DNA of 64,000 nt from Algoriphagus aquaeductus (GCF_003253485.1 NZ_QKTX01000005.1:223154-287153); one strand, 5' to 3'. Shown: positions 18,018 through 27,869, counted from the first letter of the stretch. Notes: generated from the sequence alone by a model not told the origin. Program-made: numbers and translations.

Positions 18018-21000
18018 CTAAACCACAATTTCATCAGGATCTTTTGGATTCAGAACCTTAATAATTTTTTCATACAGCACTTCGGGAGAAAAAGGCTTAG
18101 GAATAAAATCATCGATGCCAGAAAGAATCAAATCCTCCTTTACCTCTTGATAAGAGGCCGCGGTCAACGCAAGTATGGGAACTTGAGCTTTTTCCCTGTC
18201 CAAATTTGCCCTGATTTTCACAGCTACTTCAAACCCATCCAATTCCGGCATCTGAAGATCCAACAAGACCAAGTCAAAGGATTCATGCTCAAACATTTCC
18301 AGTGCCTCTTTCCCATCTCCTGCAATCACCAATTTGCCTGCGTTCCATTTGGTCAAAAACTTCCGAATCAAAATCTGATTGACCACATTATCCTCAGCCA
18401 CCAAGATCGAGGCCTTTTCCAGGGACTTTGAGACAGTTTGGGCAGCCCGTTCTGCTTCAAGGGCTTTTTGATCAATGAATTCAAAAGGAAGAGTAAACTC
18501 AAACACACTCCCTCCTGATTTCCGGTTGTAAAGCTCAATCTCCCCACCGTATAATTCCACCAGGCGCTTGACTATAGCCAAGCCTAATCCCGTCCCTCCG
18601 TATTTTCTACTGGTGGACGATGATGCCTGGGTAAATGCCTCAAAAATGGTCTTCTTCTTTGAATCAGGGATTCCTATCCCTGAATCTTCAAAGAGAAATC
18701 GAATATCGGTGATGCCGTTTCGGGTATATTCTCGGGATAGGGAAATTCGCACAAAGCCCTTGTCTGTAAATTTCACCGCATTGGACACCAGATTGTTGAC
18801 TACCTGTCCCAAACGGAGCGAATCTCCAATCAGCGTTTCAGGAATTGCCTCGTCTATTTCGCAACTTAGCCTTAGATTCTTTTCATTGGCTTGGAAACTA
18901 TGGGAATGGACGATACGATGCACCACATTTCGGATATCAAAAGGCGCCTTTTCCAATTCTACTTTTCCCGAATCAATCTTATTGTAATCCAAGATATCGT
19001 TGATCAGCGCCATCAGGTTTTCAGCTGAAAACTGAAGTGTTTTCAGGTTTTCCAACTGATCAGGCCGTGGATTTTCTTCCATGAGAAAATGGGCAAGACC
19101 AATCACTGCATTCATGGGCGTCCGGATCTCATGGCTCATTACGGACAAAAACTGAGACTTAACCAAAGAGGCCTGTTCTGCTTTTTCCTTCGCAATTCTC
19201 AGTTCGGTTTCAGCCTCCTTCAATTTGGAAATATCCCTGGCCACTCCGGTGTAATACCGATGAATTCCCTGTTTATCCTGAATCATTTTCCTATTGGAAC
19301 TGAACACTTTAAAGGTCCCGTCCTTGTGCCGGAGCCTAAACTCCAAAAACTGGGTGGTAGACAAAATATCCTTTTTCTCTCCCATCATGATTCGGAATTG
19401 ATCCAAATCGTCCGGATTCAAAAACTCAAAAATGCTTCTACCGATCACTTCCTCGGAGTCATAACCTAAAAACTGCTTGACATTGGGCGACACATAATGA
19501 AGCAGGAAGGTTTCGGTCAGGGAGAAAATGATCTCCGTGGATTCCTCGACCAAGCGTCTGTACTTTTCCTCCGAATTGATCAAATCCTGTTTTGCCTGGT
19601 ATTCTTCCTGAATATCTCTCACAATACTCAGTGCATACTCCACCTGATCATTTTCAATAATGGGCCTGATGATCCGGTGATATTGGCGACCATTGATCGA
19701 AAACTCGGTTTCGACAATTTCTCTGTCCTGATACACCCGATCCAAGATGGCATTGACCTCCTCATACGTTGTCAACTGAAAATCCCGAAGGTGCTTCCCT
19801 TCAAAATCTTCTCTTTTGAGGCCCCAAATATCAAAATTGGTTCCTTCGGCCAAAATGTATCTCCTCTGAGAATCCAGGAGAAAAATATTGGTTCGGGGAA
19901 TATTGGAAGCCAACACCCGGTATTGCTTATCCCTTTCTTTTTGAATGTTTTCCAGTCTTTTTCGATCAGAAATATCCTGAAAAAGGCCCTCATGGAGGAT
20001 GACCTGCCCCTCCTCATTTTCCACGTCGGAGGTTTTATCCTCCACCCAAACATAGGAACCATCCGTTTTACGGATGCGGTATTCTCCGGAAAAAGACCGA
20101 ATCCCCCCGGATCCGGTATTCTTTTTCGCCAAATCCAATATCACTTCCTTGTCCTCAGGATGGAGCAACTCCAAAAATGGAGTTTCATTTTGCATGAGCG
20201 TGGAGGCATCATATCCAAACCTGTTGATATTTTCGGATATGTATTTGATTCGATATTGATCACTGGGATTCACACTAAAGAGGATAACCGGGCTATTCTC
20301 AACGATCAGCTTGGCTCTTCTGGAGACCAACTCAGAATGATATTTCTCCGCCAAACTGTGGAGTATCAGAGAATATCCGATTTTCTCCTCCCCCTCTGCC
20401 AGAATAGGTTGCAGGGTCACCTCAAATGGCGAGGATTGGGTATGCCTCGTATGGATAAACCGCTCGGACTTCCAAATCTGCCCCACAGCCAGTTTCTCAG
20501 CGATTTCCTTTAGATTTTCATTTTCACTCCATCGGATCGAGACCAACCCCTCCAAATAACCTTTGAAATTCCTCGCTGTCTGTGGGCAACAAAGCTGAAT
20601 AGCTGATTCATTGAGATATATTACCTCCAGTGCCAAATTGGTCACTAAGATCGGATCACTCACCTGCGCCAGGATCTGAGACTGTAATCTCAAATACCCA
20701 TCGGTCGCCCTCTTGTGGGTGATATCGGCACAAAACCCATAAATCTCCAGACCTTGACTTAAAAAGTCCTTTCTTCCCTCAATCTCGTAACTGATATAGC
20801 GAACCCCTTTCTCCTCATCTGTAATGGTAAATTCCCCGGATGTTCGACTTAGATGGAGCGAAGCTTCCTTGAGATTTTTGATGAATTCGGCCCGATGTTC
20901 TTTGTCAATTTTATAAATCAACGAAGCAAAATCGGCTACAATCGGCTGCATGCCCATGCCCAAAATCTTGGACAATCCGCCGGAAAAGTGAAATCTGTTT

Positions 21001-22343
21001 TGATGGGAGCCAAATCTCCAAGAGCCGGAATTGGACAGCAATTCAGTACTGGCTAGCAGGTTCTCATTACGCTGAAGGCGACTCATCATCTGACTGCCCA
21101 AATAAGCCCCTGCCAGAATGTCTCCCAACTGCTTGAAAACCTGAATCTCCTTTTCGGAATAAGTAAACTTATCCGGCAAAAAATCGAATTGGATTATTCC
21201 CAGGAGCTTTTTTCCCGAAATCAAAGGAATCATCAAAAGCCTTGCTTCCGAATGGAGTTTTCCCATAGGCATGGTTTTGATCGGGATCAAAGCCTGCTTT
21301 ACTTTCCCTTTTTCCAGGTCTTTTCTACTGGTATTGATGACAGCGAAATATCGGGGACTATATTCCAATCCAAACCCGGATTGTTCATCATTGGTCCAGC
21401 TGTTCAGCACCTCCAACTCTCTGGTATCCCGGTTGATAATGAGAATTTTGGAGCTCTCCGCACCCAGCATTTTTCCCAATTGGATCAAGGCTTTATCGAA
21501 TTCATCCTCCAAATTGGACCACTTTCCATTGATCAGTTGGGCAGAAATCAGATTGACCAGATTTTCTATTTCATAGCGCTTTTGCAAAGACTGGGAAGTC
21601 TGGATAAAATCGGTGATATCCCGGGAACTAAAGAGAATACCTTGAATCTGAGGGTGATCGAGGAGATTTTTGGCAAAACTTTCCAAGTAAATGCGTTTGC
21701 CGTTGGGAAGGTTGACCCAAAAATCAAGCGCCACTTCCTCTTTTGAGCTCAATATCTCTTCAAAGCTTCCTTTGACGATTTCAAATATTCCCGAATCCAA
21801 AAATTCTCTGAAATTTCTTCCAAGCAACTCTGAAACCGGAATCCCGATTTTTGCTTCTACCGATTTACTGACAAACTGATAGTTCCCTGCTTTGTCCAAG
21901 ATGACTATGAGGTCATGGCTATTGTTGAGAATGCTTTGCATGTAGCGAAGCTCCTCGGTCATCACCCCCTTTTGCCTCAGCTCGGCTTCTTGTTCTTGAT
22001 CAAAATCGGTCTTGATACGGTTGCCCTTGACGATCAAAAACCGATCGGTATAGCTGGAAGGAAGATTGATAAACACCCATTCGAAGCCGTGTTTTTCACC
22101 GTCCAGGCCCTTAATTGACTTCACCAGCCGGGATGAAGGAAGATCTCCCGTCTTAAAAAACCGAATCAACTCCTGCTGAAGCTCCTCGAGGTCCAAAAAA
22201 GACTTCCATTTATCACCGGGCAATTCAAAATTCTCACGGAAATATTGATTGAAGAAAATAATCTCTTCCGAATCCATCAGAAACAAGGGTTCCTGAATTT
22301 CATTGAGAAAATCAGAAATATCGAATTGCTGAAACTGATTCAT
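18018..22343 (-). CDS. multi-PAS/GAF hybrid sensor histidine kinase with receiver domain
   Basis: A 1441-aa soluble-looking sensor. In order: PAS-like (~10-105), PAS (~130-245), GAF (~260-415), PAS (~430-545), PAS (~550-665), PAS with PAC (~675-800), PAS (~805-915), PAS with PAC (~920-1045), HisKA with SHEIRTPMNAVIG (phospho-His 1071), HATPase (NNLVSNAVKFTD, EDSGIGIP, GGTGLGLAI) and a C-terminal receiver with acidic pair E1317/D1318, phospho-acceptor D1362 and K1416. No transmembrane helix is evident, so it should sense cytoplasmic ligands or redox state. The intact receiver permits a phosphorelay, but no HPt protein is encoded nearby. It is a lone gene: 56 bp past its stop lies the barrel gene's start. 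Confidence 0.93.
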   Translation of the reverse strand: MNQFQQFDISDFLNEIQEPLFLMDSEEIIFFNQYFRENFELPGDKWKSFLDLEELQQELIRFFKTGDLPSSRLVKSIKGLDGEKHGFEWVFINLPSSYTDRFLIVKGNRIKTDFDQEQEAELRQKGVMTEELRYMQSILNNSHDLIVILDKAGNYQFVSKSVEAKIGIPVSELLGRNFREFLDSGIFEIVKGSFEEILSSKEEVALDFWVNLPNGKRIYLESFAKNLLDHPQIQGILFSSRDITDFIQTSQSLQKRYEIENLVNLISAQLINGKWSNLEDEFDKALIQLGKMLGAESSKILIINRDTRELEVLNSWTNDEQSGFGLEYSPRYFAVINTSRKDLEKGKVKQALIPIKTMPMGKLHSEARLLMIPLISGKKLLGIIQFDFLPDKFTYSEKEIQVFKQLGDILAGAYLGSQMMSRLQRNENLLASTELLSNSGSWRFGSHQNRFHFSGGLSKILGMGMQPIVADFASLIYKIDKEHRAEFIKNLKEASLHLSRTSGEFTITDEEKGVRYISYEIEGRKDFLSQGLEIYGFCADITHKRATDGYLRLQSQILAQVSDPILVTNLALEVIYLNESAIQLCCPQTARNFKGYLEGLVSIRWSENENLKEIAEKLAVGQIWKSERFIHTRHTQSSPFEVTLQPILAEGEEKIGYSLILHSLAEKYHSELVSRRAKLIVENSPVILFSVNPSDQYRIKYISENINRFGYDASTLMQNETPFLELLHPEDKEVILDLAKKNTGSGGIRSFSGEYRIRKTDGSYVWVEDKTSDVENEEGQVILHEGLFQDISDRKRLENIQKERDKQYRVLASNIPRTNIFLLDSQRRYILAEGTNFDIWGLKREDFEGKHLRDFQLTTYEEVNAILDRVYQDREIVETEFSINGRQYHRIIRPIIENDQVEYALSIVRDIQEEYQAKQDLINSEEKYRRLVEESTEIIFSLTETFLLHYVSPNVKQFLGYDSEEVIGRSIFEFLNPDDLDQFRIMMGEKKDILSTTQFLEFRLRHKDGTFKVFSSNRKMIQDKQGIHRYYTGVARDISKLKEAETELRIAKEKAEQASLVKSQFLSVMSHEIRTPMNAVIGLAHFLMEENPRPDQLENLKTLQFSAENLMALINDILDYNKIDSGKVELEKAPFDIRNVVHRIVHSHSFQANEKNLRLSCEIDEAIPETLIGDSLRLGQVVNNLVSNAVKFTDKGFVRISLSREYTRNGITDIRFLFEDSGIGIPDSKKKTIFEAFTQASSSTSRKYGGTGLGLAIVKRLVELYGGEIELYNRKSGGSVFEFTLPFEFIDQKALEAERAAQTVSKSLEKASILVAEDNVVNQILIRKFLTKWNAGKLVIAGDGKEALEMFEHESFDLVLLDLQMPELDGFEVAVKIRANLDREKAQVPILALTAASYQEVKEDLILSGIDDFIPKPFSPEVLYEKIIKVLNPKDPDEIVV

Positions 22344-22560
22344 AGGTCTTTTTGGGTGTCTCTGAAAAATAACACTATCCCATTTGGGAACCGACTAATA
22401 TTTAAAAAGAATTCAGGAATCACAACGGGTTTCCATCATTTTGTAAAAGAATGACCTGTATCGAGACTTAGGGCCCAATAATTACCTGTTTCCGGAAAAC
22501 TTCTTTCCGTCAAATACGTGGTGAAAGCCTAAATTAGATTTCAATTTCAAATCCAAAACT

Positions 22561-22881
22561 ATGATCATCACAACCACAAACAATCTGGAAGGGTATACCA
22601 TCGACCAATACCTGGGTATTGTATCCGGAGAAACCATCATCGGAGCCAACATCTTCAAAGATTTTTTTGCCAGCATCACCGACATCGTCGGGGGAAGATC
22701 CTCTGCCTACGAACAAGTCTTGAGAGAAGCCAAAGCCACAGCCATTGCAGAAATGGAAATGCAGGCCAGGCAGTTTGGAGCCAATGCGATCATTGGTATC
22801 GACCTGGACTATGAGACCATCCGTGATGGGATGCTGATGGTGACGGTGAGTGGCACAGCGGTAAAAACCACAAAAATCTAA
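22561..22881 (+). CDS. YbjQ/UPF0145 family protein
   Basis: A 106-aa protein matching the YbjQ (DUF74) family: [21 protein letters not shown] start, [41 protein letters not shown] and [13 protein letters not shown]. The fold is a small homopentameric domain of unknown function, sometimes described as heavy-metal binding; no metal-binding cysteines are seen. It is monocistronic, with a strong bidirectional hairpin after the stop, and is convergent with the [2Fe-2S] gene. The 217-bp gap upstream (22344-22560) shows no promoter I trust. Confidence 0.88.
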   Translation: MIITTTNNLEGYTIDQYLGIVSGETIIGANIFKDFFASITDIVGGRSSAYEQVLREAKATAIAEMEMQARQFGANAIIGIDLDYETIRDGMLMVTVSGTAVKTTKI

Positions 22882-22886
22882 CTATG

Positions 22887-22912
22887 AAGCCCTGATTTTC
22901 AGGGCTTTTTTA
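22887..22912. terminator. bidirectional terminator between convergent genes
   Basis: AAGCCCTG (22887-22894) pairs with CAGGGCTT (22900-22907), followed by T to 22911. It sits six bases past the YbjQ stop and overlaps the 3' end of the convergent [2Fe-2S] gene. Confidence 0.8.
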
Positions 22913-23141
22913 ATTGATTAAGGACTTTTTCAGAAGTAGTCTTTTTGCAAAAATGATCACCCACAATGACTACCGGAGCAGATTTGCACATGTCCATACA
23001 CTTCGTCTGGATTAGTTTGACCTTTCCTTTGAGGTCACCTTCCTGCAAAGACTCCTTCAACTCTTTGCGAATCAATTTGGCACCGGATTTTTTACAATCT
23101 GATCCAGCACAACAAAAAACCAATTTTCGCGAATGTTTCAT
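22899..23141 (-). CDS. [2Fe-2S] thioredoxin-like ferredoxin
   Basis: An 80-aa protein with cysteine spacing of the thioredoxin-like [2Fe-2S] ferredoxin family (NuoE C-terminal half fold): FCCAGSDCKKSG near the N-terminus and TKCMDMCKSAPVV in the C-terminal half, then a short helix. It probably carries electrons; the partner is not known. The frame extends to ATG 23159, inside the DUF819 gene, but the ATG at 23141 overlaps the DUF819 stop as TGATG, the usual coupling arrangement, so I use it. The gene ends within the shared terminator hairpin. The coupling to a DUF819 membrane protein is notable since DUF819 has no known redox role. Confidence 0.8.
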   Translation of the reverse strand: MKHSRKLVFCCAGSDCKKSGAKLIRKELKESLQEGDLKGKVKLIQTKCMDMCKSAPVVIVGDHFCKKTTSEKVLNQLKKP

Positions 23142-24397
23142 CACATGCCGGATATCCATTGCATCATCAACCCACTCAGATAAGCTCCATAAGTACCTAC
23201 CGCATACCCCAATACTGCCAGCAATACACCGACGGGAGCCAAGGAAGCATCGAATGCGGATGCCACAATCGGAGCCGACGCCGCACCTCCCACATTAGCC
23301 TGAGATCCCACTGCCACATAGAAGAAAGGAGCTTTGATAATCCACGCCACCAAGATCATGATCAGAACATGAAAAATCATCCAAACGATCCCGATCAGAA
23401 AAAGTATCGGATTGTCCAACACGGCTCCCAAATCCATTTGCATCCCTATCGTGGCTACCAAGACATAGAGCAAAACTGAACCCATTCTGGACGCCCCTGC
23501 CCCTTCCAAATCCCTCGCCCGGGTAAACGAAAGAAGCAAACCAGCCGTGGTGGCGATCACTACAATCCAGAAAAATGCGGAGTTGAGCGAATACTGATCC
23601 AACTCGGGAAAATTTGTCCCAAACCATGGTGCAAGAAAATCCGCACCCCAATGGGCTATGCCCGTGACTCCAAATCCAACTCCGAAAATAAGCATGGAAT
23701 CCTTGAGACTGGGAATCTTCATGATCCCTTCTCTAAACTTGGCAATCCGATCTCTCAACTCATAAATGGCAGAGGTGTCAGACTTTAAAAGTTTATCCAA
23801 TTTCTCCGGCTTAGCAGCCCAATACAACAGGAAAGCCATCCAAAGATTGGCCACCAGCACATCCACCGCAATCATCTGCCCAAAAAGCACCGGACTGGCC
23901 CCAAACACCTCCAGCATGGCCGTTTGGTTGGCACCTCCTCCAATCCAACTTCCGGCAATCGTTGAGAGACCTCTCCAGATTTCATCCGGACCTGAACCGG
24001 AATAAATATCCGGATACACGAATCCTACTGTCAATAAAGCAAGTGGACCACCCAGCATAATTCCCAAAGTCCCCGCCAAAAACATGGTCAATGCTTTGGG
24101 GCCCAATCTTAAGATTCCTTTCAAATCGATACTAATCGTGAACAACACCAACGAGGCAGGCAAAAGATAGCGGGAGGCTACTTTATACAAACTGGAAGAT
24201 TCTCCGGAAATCAAGCCCAAAGAATTGAATACAGCCGGAATAAAATAACACAGCAAAACCGTAGGCACATACGTGTAAAATCTGACCCAAAAAGGATGCT
24301 TGCTGGCAGAAGTGGCGAATACAAATGCCAAAGTTGCCATCAACAGTCCAAACACGACTGCATCATTGGTCAATAAAGGGGTGTTTTCTTCCATCAT
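23141..24397 (-). CDS. DUF819-family integral membrane protein
   Basis: A 418-aa protein with about ten or more hydrophobic helices and the DUF819 (YjcL-like) features: ASRYLLPASLVLFTISIDLKGI, GPKALTMFLAGTLGIMLGGPLA, ISTIAGSWIGGGANQTAM-like sequence (here LSTIAGSWIGGGANQTAM), and the C-terminal GSQANVGGAASAPIVASAF and GVLLAVLGYAVGTYGAYL. The duplicated GG-A-N motifs suggest a transporter with two inverted halves, like sodium-coupled carriers; substrate unknown. Minus-strand TATTGTTG upstream is one base from the promoter consensus. Its stop overlaps the ferredoxin start. Confidence 0.87.
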   Translation of the reverse strand: MMEENTPLLTNDAVVFGLLMATLAFVFATSASKHPFWVRFYTYVPTVLLCYFIPAVFNSLGLISGESSSLYKVASRYLLPASLVLFTISIDLKGILRLGPKALTMFLAGTLGIMLGGPLALLTVGFVYPDIYSGSGPDEIWRGLSTIAGSWIGGGANQTAMLEVFGASPVLFGQMIAVDVLVANLWMAFLLYWAAKPEKLDKLLKSDTSAIYELRDRIAKFREGIMKIPSLKDSMLIFGVGFGVTGIAHWGADFLAPWFGTNFPELDQYSLNSAFFWIVVIATTAGLLLSFTRARDLEGAGASRMGSVLLYVLVATIGMQMDLGAVLDNPILFLIGIVWMIFHVLIMILVAWIIKAPFFYVAVGSQANVGGAASAPIVASAFDASLAPVGVLLAVLGYAVGTYGAYLSGLMMQWISGM

Positions 24398-24452
24398 TTG
24401 GGTCTTCTATTCTGATACAACAATACCAACAATTGCCCAAAAAGACGAATGA

Positions 24453-25091
24453 TTAATGGTCCTTGCTTTCCAAAAGTAAAAGCAGTTCGCTTAGAATCAT
24501 CGCCGTGGCCCCCCAGACGATTTCTCCGGAAATGTCAAAATAGGGTGTATTCAACCGAATTCCTTCCCCGACCGACAGCTCGGTATGTTTGATTTTTTCA
24601 GGCGCTGTCAAGGAGTAAATCGCCGTGGAAATAATTTTAGCCACCTCCTTTTGTTCGGGTACAAATCTGGGTTTGTCGGAGATCAAACCAATCACCGGAG
24701 TGACCAAAAAATTACTGGTTGGGATATACAAATCTGAAAGTTTGCCCAAAACCTCAACCTTCCCGGCATCTATTCCAATTTCTTCCTCTGCTTCCCTCAA
24801 GGCCGTAAAGGTGACATCCGGATCTCCCGGTTCCATTTTACCCCCGGGAAGGGCGATTTGCCCACTGTGCACACCGGCATAGACAGGTCGCTTGATCAAA
24901 GGGAAAAAGCCGATTCCCTTTTCGGGATAAATGAGCAGTAAAACCCCACTTTTTCGATGAGTCTCGGGGATATGCAAAGTAAACCTCCTCCAATCGACCG
25001 GTTGGGGAGACATTCTAAGGTGAGCCTCTTTTCCGGGTAGAGGTTTTCGCAAAGCGGCTAATAGTTGGGGAACTAAGCGATCAATTTCCAT
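24453..25091 (-). CDS. Nudix hydrolase, CoA pyrophosphatase type
   Basis: A 212-aa Nudix protein of the NudL/CoA pyrophosphatase subgroup. The Nudix box reads GGKMEPGDPDVTFTALREAEEEIGI (split here as GGKMEPGD ... REAEEEIGI); the preceding YAGVHSGQIALPGGK stretch is the NuCoA motif characteristic of CoA pyrophosphatases. It probably hydrolyses CoA or its derivatives to phosphopantetheine and 3',5'-ADP. Its ATG at 25091 overlaps the upstream lipoprotein gene by 11 bases, so they share a transcript. It ends 55 bp upstream of the DUF819 gene start. Confidence 0.9.
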   Translation of the reverse strand: MEIDRLVPQLLAALRKPLPGKEAHLRMSPQPVDWRRFTLHIPETHRKSGVLLLIYPEKGIGFFPLIKRPVYAGVHSGQIALPGGKMEPGDPDVTFTALREAEEEIGIDAGKVEVLGKLSDLYIPTSNFLVTPVIGLISDKPRFVPEQKEVAKIISTAIYSLTAPEKIKHTELSVGEGIRLNTPYFDISGEIVWGATAMILSELLLLLESKDH

Positions 25092-25767
25092 TGGATGCCA
25101 AATCCACGGATTTTAGTTTTTTATCCAGATAGGAAGCTGGAAGATATTTCTCGGTGGTTTTGTTGAGTTTAAACTGACTCAATTGATGCTTCTCGGTATT
25201 GATCATCCAAACCATCGGACGAAATCCCTCATCTTCTTCAAAATAACCCAATACCAAAAATTCTACCGGGCTCAACCATAATCCTTCTTCAAACATTCCC
25301 GATGGACCTATAAAAAGCAGGCGCTCTTTCATCCCATCCGATCGATACCAAATCACCTCAGAATCCGGATTAAGGAAGGGTCTGTCCAATCCTTCCTGAG
25401 CTTCTACTTTATAAGAGTAAATATCCATCACTCCGTCACCTTCAGGATGGGCAATCTGGTAGGGGCGCAAAGGATCTTTCTCCAAAATCGGGTTTTTCTC
25501 AGGCATCTCCATGGGATCTATGGAATCAGTAAATACCCATATAAAATCCGATTCATCGAATCCTCCCAAAGAACCTGCCCAATGGTTAAGCCAATTGTTT
25601 TTTTGAACAAGAGCCAATGAAATCTGATTCTTGAGTGTTCCCAATTGATTTTCGCTCGCAACTGGCTGAATGGCCTCTTCTTGCTTGGAATCAGATCCAG
25701 AATCACAAGCCCAGACTAACACCAAGGCGCAGAAAAATCCAAAAGAACGTAGCCGATATTGCTTCAT
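25081..25767 (-). CDS. hypothetical lipoprotein
   Basis: A 228-aa protein with a lipoprotein signal: basic start MKQYRLRSFG, hydrophobic FFCALVLV, lipobox VWAC (Cys21), followed by a Ser/Asp/Glu-rich linker (DSGSDSKQEE). The mature part is soluble and mixed, with the segments WLNHWAGSLGGFDESDFIWVF and YGEFYYE-like acidic stretches; I recognise no family. Residue D after the +1 Cys (C-D) could in other phyla mean inner-membrane retention, but the rule is not established here. It overlaps the Nudix gene by 11 bases. Confidence 0.7.
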   Translation of the reverse strand: MKQYRLRSFGFFCALVLVWACDSGSDSKQEEAIQPVASENQLGTLKNQISLALVQKNNWLNHWAGSLGGFDESDFIWVFTDSIDPMEMPEKNPILEKDPLRPYQIAHPEGDGVMDIYSYKVEAQEGLDRPFLNPDSEVIWYRSDGMKERLLFIGPSGMFEEGLWLSPVEFLVLGYFEEDEGFRPMVWMINTEKHQLSQFKLNKTTEKYLPASYLDKKLKSVDLASNGN

Positions 25768-25863
25768 ATTTTAAAATTAGAACCTTAAGCTAAGTGAAGA
25801 ATGGGGACAAAAACAAATCTGATCATCGATTTACCTCGTCAAAAAGAGCTGCTTCAGATCATG

Positions 25864-26844
25864 TCAAGCGGCTTTACTTACCTTATTGTATTTCATTCGG
25901 TATTCTAAAGGAGTGAGGCCGGTGATTTTCTGAAAGACTTTTCTGAAGGCTTTGGCATCGGTATATCCAACCTCCCACATAACCTCATTGCAGTTTTTTA
26001 TGCTGGATTCAAATATGCGCTTAGCCGCTTCAATTTTGACGCGCTGGACATATTCCAAAACCGAGTTTCCGGTCAGTTTCTTGAATCTGCGCTCGAAACT
26101 CCTTCTTCCCAAATGAACTTGCTCAGCAAGTAGATCCACGGTCAAACCTTTGGCAAAATTTTTCTCGATGATTTCCTGGGCTTGTAGGATTTGTTTGTCC
26201 GGGTGATCTTTTTGACCCTTGAAAATCGAAAAGGAAGCCTGAGATTCCCGATCGATGTCAATAGCAAAGTATTTGGACAACAATATGGCCATCTCTCGCC
26301 CTGCGTATTTTTCCACCAAATGCAGCAGCAGGTTCCAATAAGAATTGGCTCCTCCACTTGAATAAATCCCCGATTCCTCTGTCACGATACTCCCGTCCTG
26401 AACCTTCACTCCGGGAAACATAGCCTTAAACTGATCCACAAAACCCCAATGGGTGGAGCAATGCTTCCCTTCGATCAGGCCTGTAGCTGCCAAAAAAAAT
26501 GCTCCCACACACAAGGATGCTACTTCTGCACCTGACTCATACTGCGCTCTGATCCAAGGTAAAAACTTCGAATTGGAAGAGATCGCTTCAGAAAAATCAC
26601 CCAGAAGTGGGGGAATAATAATCAAGTCACCCTGAAAGGAATTTTCAATCAAAACATCCGGCTGTAGTCGAAAGCCTGGAAAACCGGGGTTCACTTCCTC
26701 ATAAAGCCCGACCAAATGAACTTCAAACAGGGGGGATTGTCCTTGTTGCTGCAGGAAAAAATTCACCGTCTGGAAACAATATTGAGCCCCGGCAATGGCC
26801 TGGACTACCGATTGCTCCATGGCTAAAATCAAGATCTTCTTCAT
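25864..26844 (-). CDS. GlxA-type transcriptional regulator (DJ-1/PfpI domain + AraC HTH)
   Basis: A 326-aa regulator. Residues ~1-190 form a DJ-1/PfpI-like domain, with VASLCVGAFFLAATGLIEGKHCSTHW as the nucleophile-elbow region, where the Cys sits in SLCVG. Residues ~225-320 are an AraC/XylS double helix-turn-helix (LAEQVHLGRRSFERRFKKLTG and EVGYTDAKAFRKVFQKITGLTPLEYR). GlxA regulators usually sense a small metabolite and often control a nearby gene. It is divergent from the SRPBCC gene 158 bp away, its most likely target besides itself. The frame is open to 26910; ATG 26844 (MKKILILAMEQ) starts the conserved domain. A TATTTTTA box lies upstream on the minus strand. Confidence 0.9.
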   Translation of the reverse strand: MKKILILAMEQSVVQAIAGAQYCFQTVNFFLQQQGQSPLFEVHLVGLYEEVNPGFPGFRLQPDVLIENSFQGDLIIIPPLLGDFSEAISSNSKFLPWIRAQYESGAEVASLCVGAFFLAATGLIEGKHCSTHWGFVDQFKAMFPGVKVQDGSIVTEESGIYSSGGANSYWNLLLHLVEKYAGREMAILLSKYFAIDIDRESQASFSIFKGQKDHPDKQILQAQEIIEKNFAKGLTVDLLAEQVHLGRRSFERRFKKLTGNSVLEYVQRVKIEAAKRIFESSIKNCNEVMWEVGYTDAKAFRKVFQKITGLTPLEYRMKYNKVSKAA

Positions 26845-26961
26845 AGGTCGATGTATTTGTAGGATAATCTGATTCAGGTCAAGTTCTAAAAATAACCAAT
26901 CTTGTCGCAAAAAACCCCTTCATTGTCATTTTTACACCAGTGATTGCCGGGTTGGAAGATT

Positions 26962-26969
26962 TAAATTTG
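26962..26969 (+). promoter_or_regulatory. -7 box upstream of the SRPBCC gene
   Basis: TAAATTTG matches TAnnTTTG and lies 33 bp before the chosen ATG at 27003. It is inside the alternative longer reading frame starting at 26940, which argues for the shorter protein. Confidence 0.5.
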
Positions 26970-27002
26970 TTTACATCATTGAAGAGACTAAAAATCAAAC
27001 CC

Positions 27003-27869
27003 ATGTCTGAAAGCACTAAATCAAAAATTACAGTCGAGGCCACCCTTTCTGCACCTGTAAATCAGGTTTGGACTGCCTACACTTCTCCCCGCCACATCGT
27101 CAAATGGAACGCCGCTTCAGAAGATTGGCACTCCCCCCATGCAACCAACGAATTGGAGCCCGGAGGAAGCTTTTCCTATCGGATGGAGGCAAAAGACGGC
27201 AGCATGGGATTTGACTTTGAAGGAGTATTTCAAGAAGTCAAACCCAATGAATTCTTATCCTATGTCATAAGTGATGGACGAAAGGCCGAAGTCACCTTTC
27301 AAGCGCATCAGGATAAAACCACCGTTAAGGTGCTTTTTGAAGCTGAAAAAATGAATTCCGAAGAGCTGCAACGTCAGGGCTGGCAGGCGATTTTGGATCA
27401 TTTCAAGTCTTATGTAGAAGGTTTTCAACAAGACTCCCTGCACTTTGAAATTTCAATCGAAGCCCCAGTGAATAAGGTGTTTACCCTGATGTTGGAAGAT
27501 AAAAGCTATCGAGAATGGACCTATCCTTTTTCTCCCGGATCTCATTACAAAGGATCTTGGGAAAAAGGCTCGAAAATTCTATTTCTAGCTGAAAATGGAA
27601 TCGATGGGATGGTCAGCAGAATTGCAGACCGTATTGAAAACCAATACATTTCCATAGAACATCTCGGTTTTTTGGCCAAAGGGGAAGAAATCACCTCCGG
27701 TCCTGAGATTGAGGCCTTTGCAGGAGTCACAGAAAACTACACATTCATAAACTTGGGAGAAAAAACAAAACTCATGGTGGATATGGAAAGCGGAGGAGAA
27801 TACCGGGACCATTTTCTTAAAATCTGGCCCCAAGCGCTGGAGGTGCTCAAACAAATTTGCGAACGGTAA
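27003..27869 (+). CDS. tandem SRPBCC (AHSA1-like) domain protein
   Basis: A 288-aa protein with two START-like/AHSA1 domains. The first (~5-140) begins SKITVEATLSAPVNQVWTAY and contains a hydrophobic cavity pattern with WHSPHATNELEPGGSF; the second (~150-288) begins HFEISIEAPVNKVFTLML. AHSA1 domains bind hydrophobic ligands or act as Hsp90 co-chaperones; bacterial versions are mostly uncharacterised and often sit beside ArsR or AraC regulators, as here. The ATG at 27003 was preferred to 26940 because a promoter box lies between them. It is followed, after the R1 repeat, by a VOC protein; such SRPBCC plus PhnB-like VOC pairs are common in Bacteroidota. Confidence 0.85.
   Translation: MSESTKSKITVEATLSAPVNQVWTAYTSPRHIVKWNAASEDWHSPHATNELEPGGSFSYRMEAKDGSMGFDFEGVFQEVKPNEFLSYVISDGRKAEVTFQAHQDKTTVKVLFEAEKMNSEELQRQGWQAILDHFKSYVEGFQQDSLHFEISIEAPVNKVFTLMLEDKSYREWTYPFSPGSHYKGSWEKGSKILFLAENGIDGMVSRIADRIENQYISIEHLGFLAKGEEITSGPEIEAFAGVTENYTFINLGEKTKLMVDMESGGEYRDHFLKIWPQALEVLKQICER

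Noticed and set aside
19497..20513. 338-aa open frame on the plus strand opposite the hybrid kinase
   Set aside because: It lies entirely antisense to a well-supported coding region and has no family features. Long antisense frames are frequent here.
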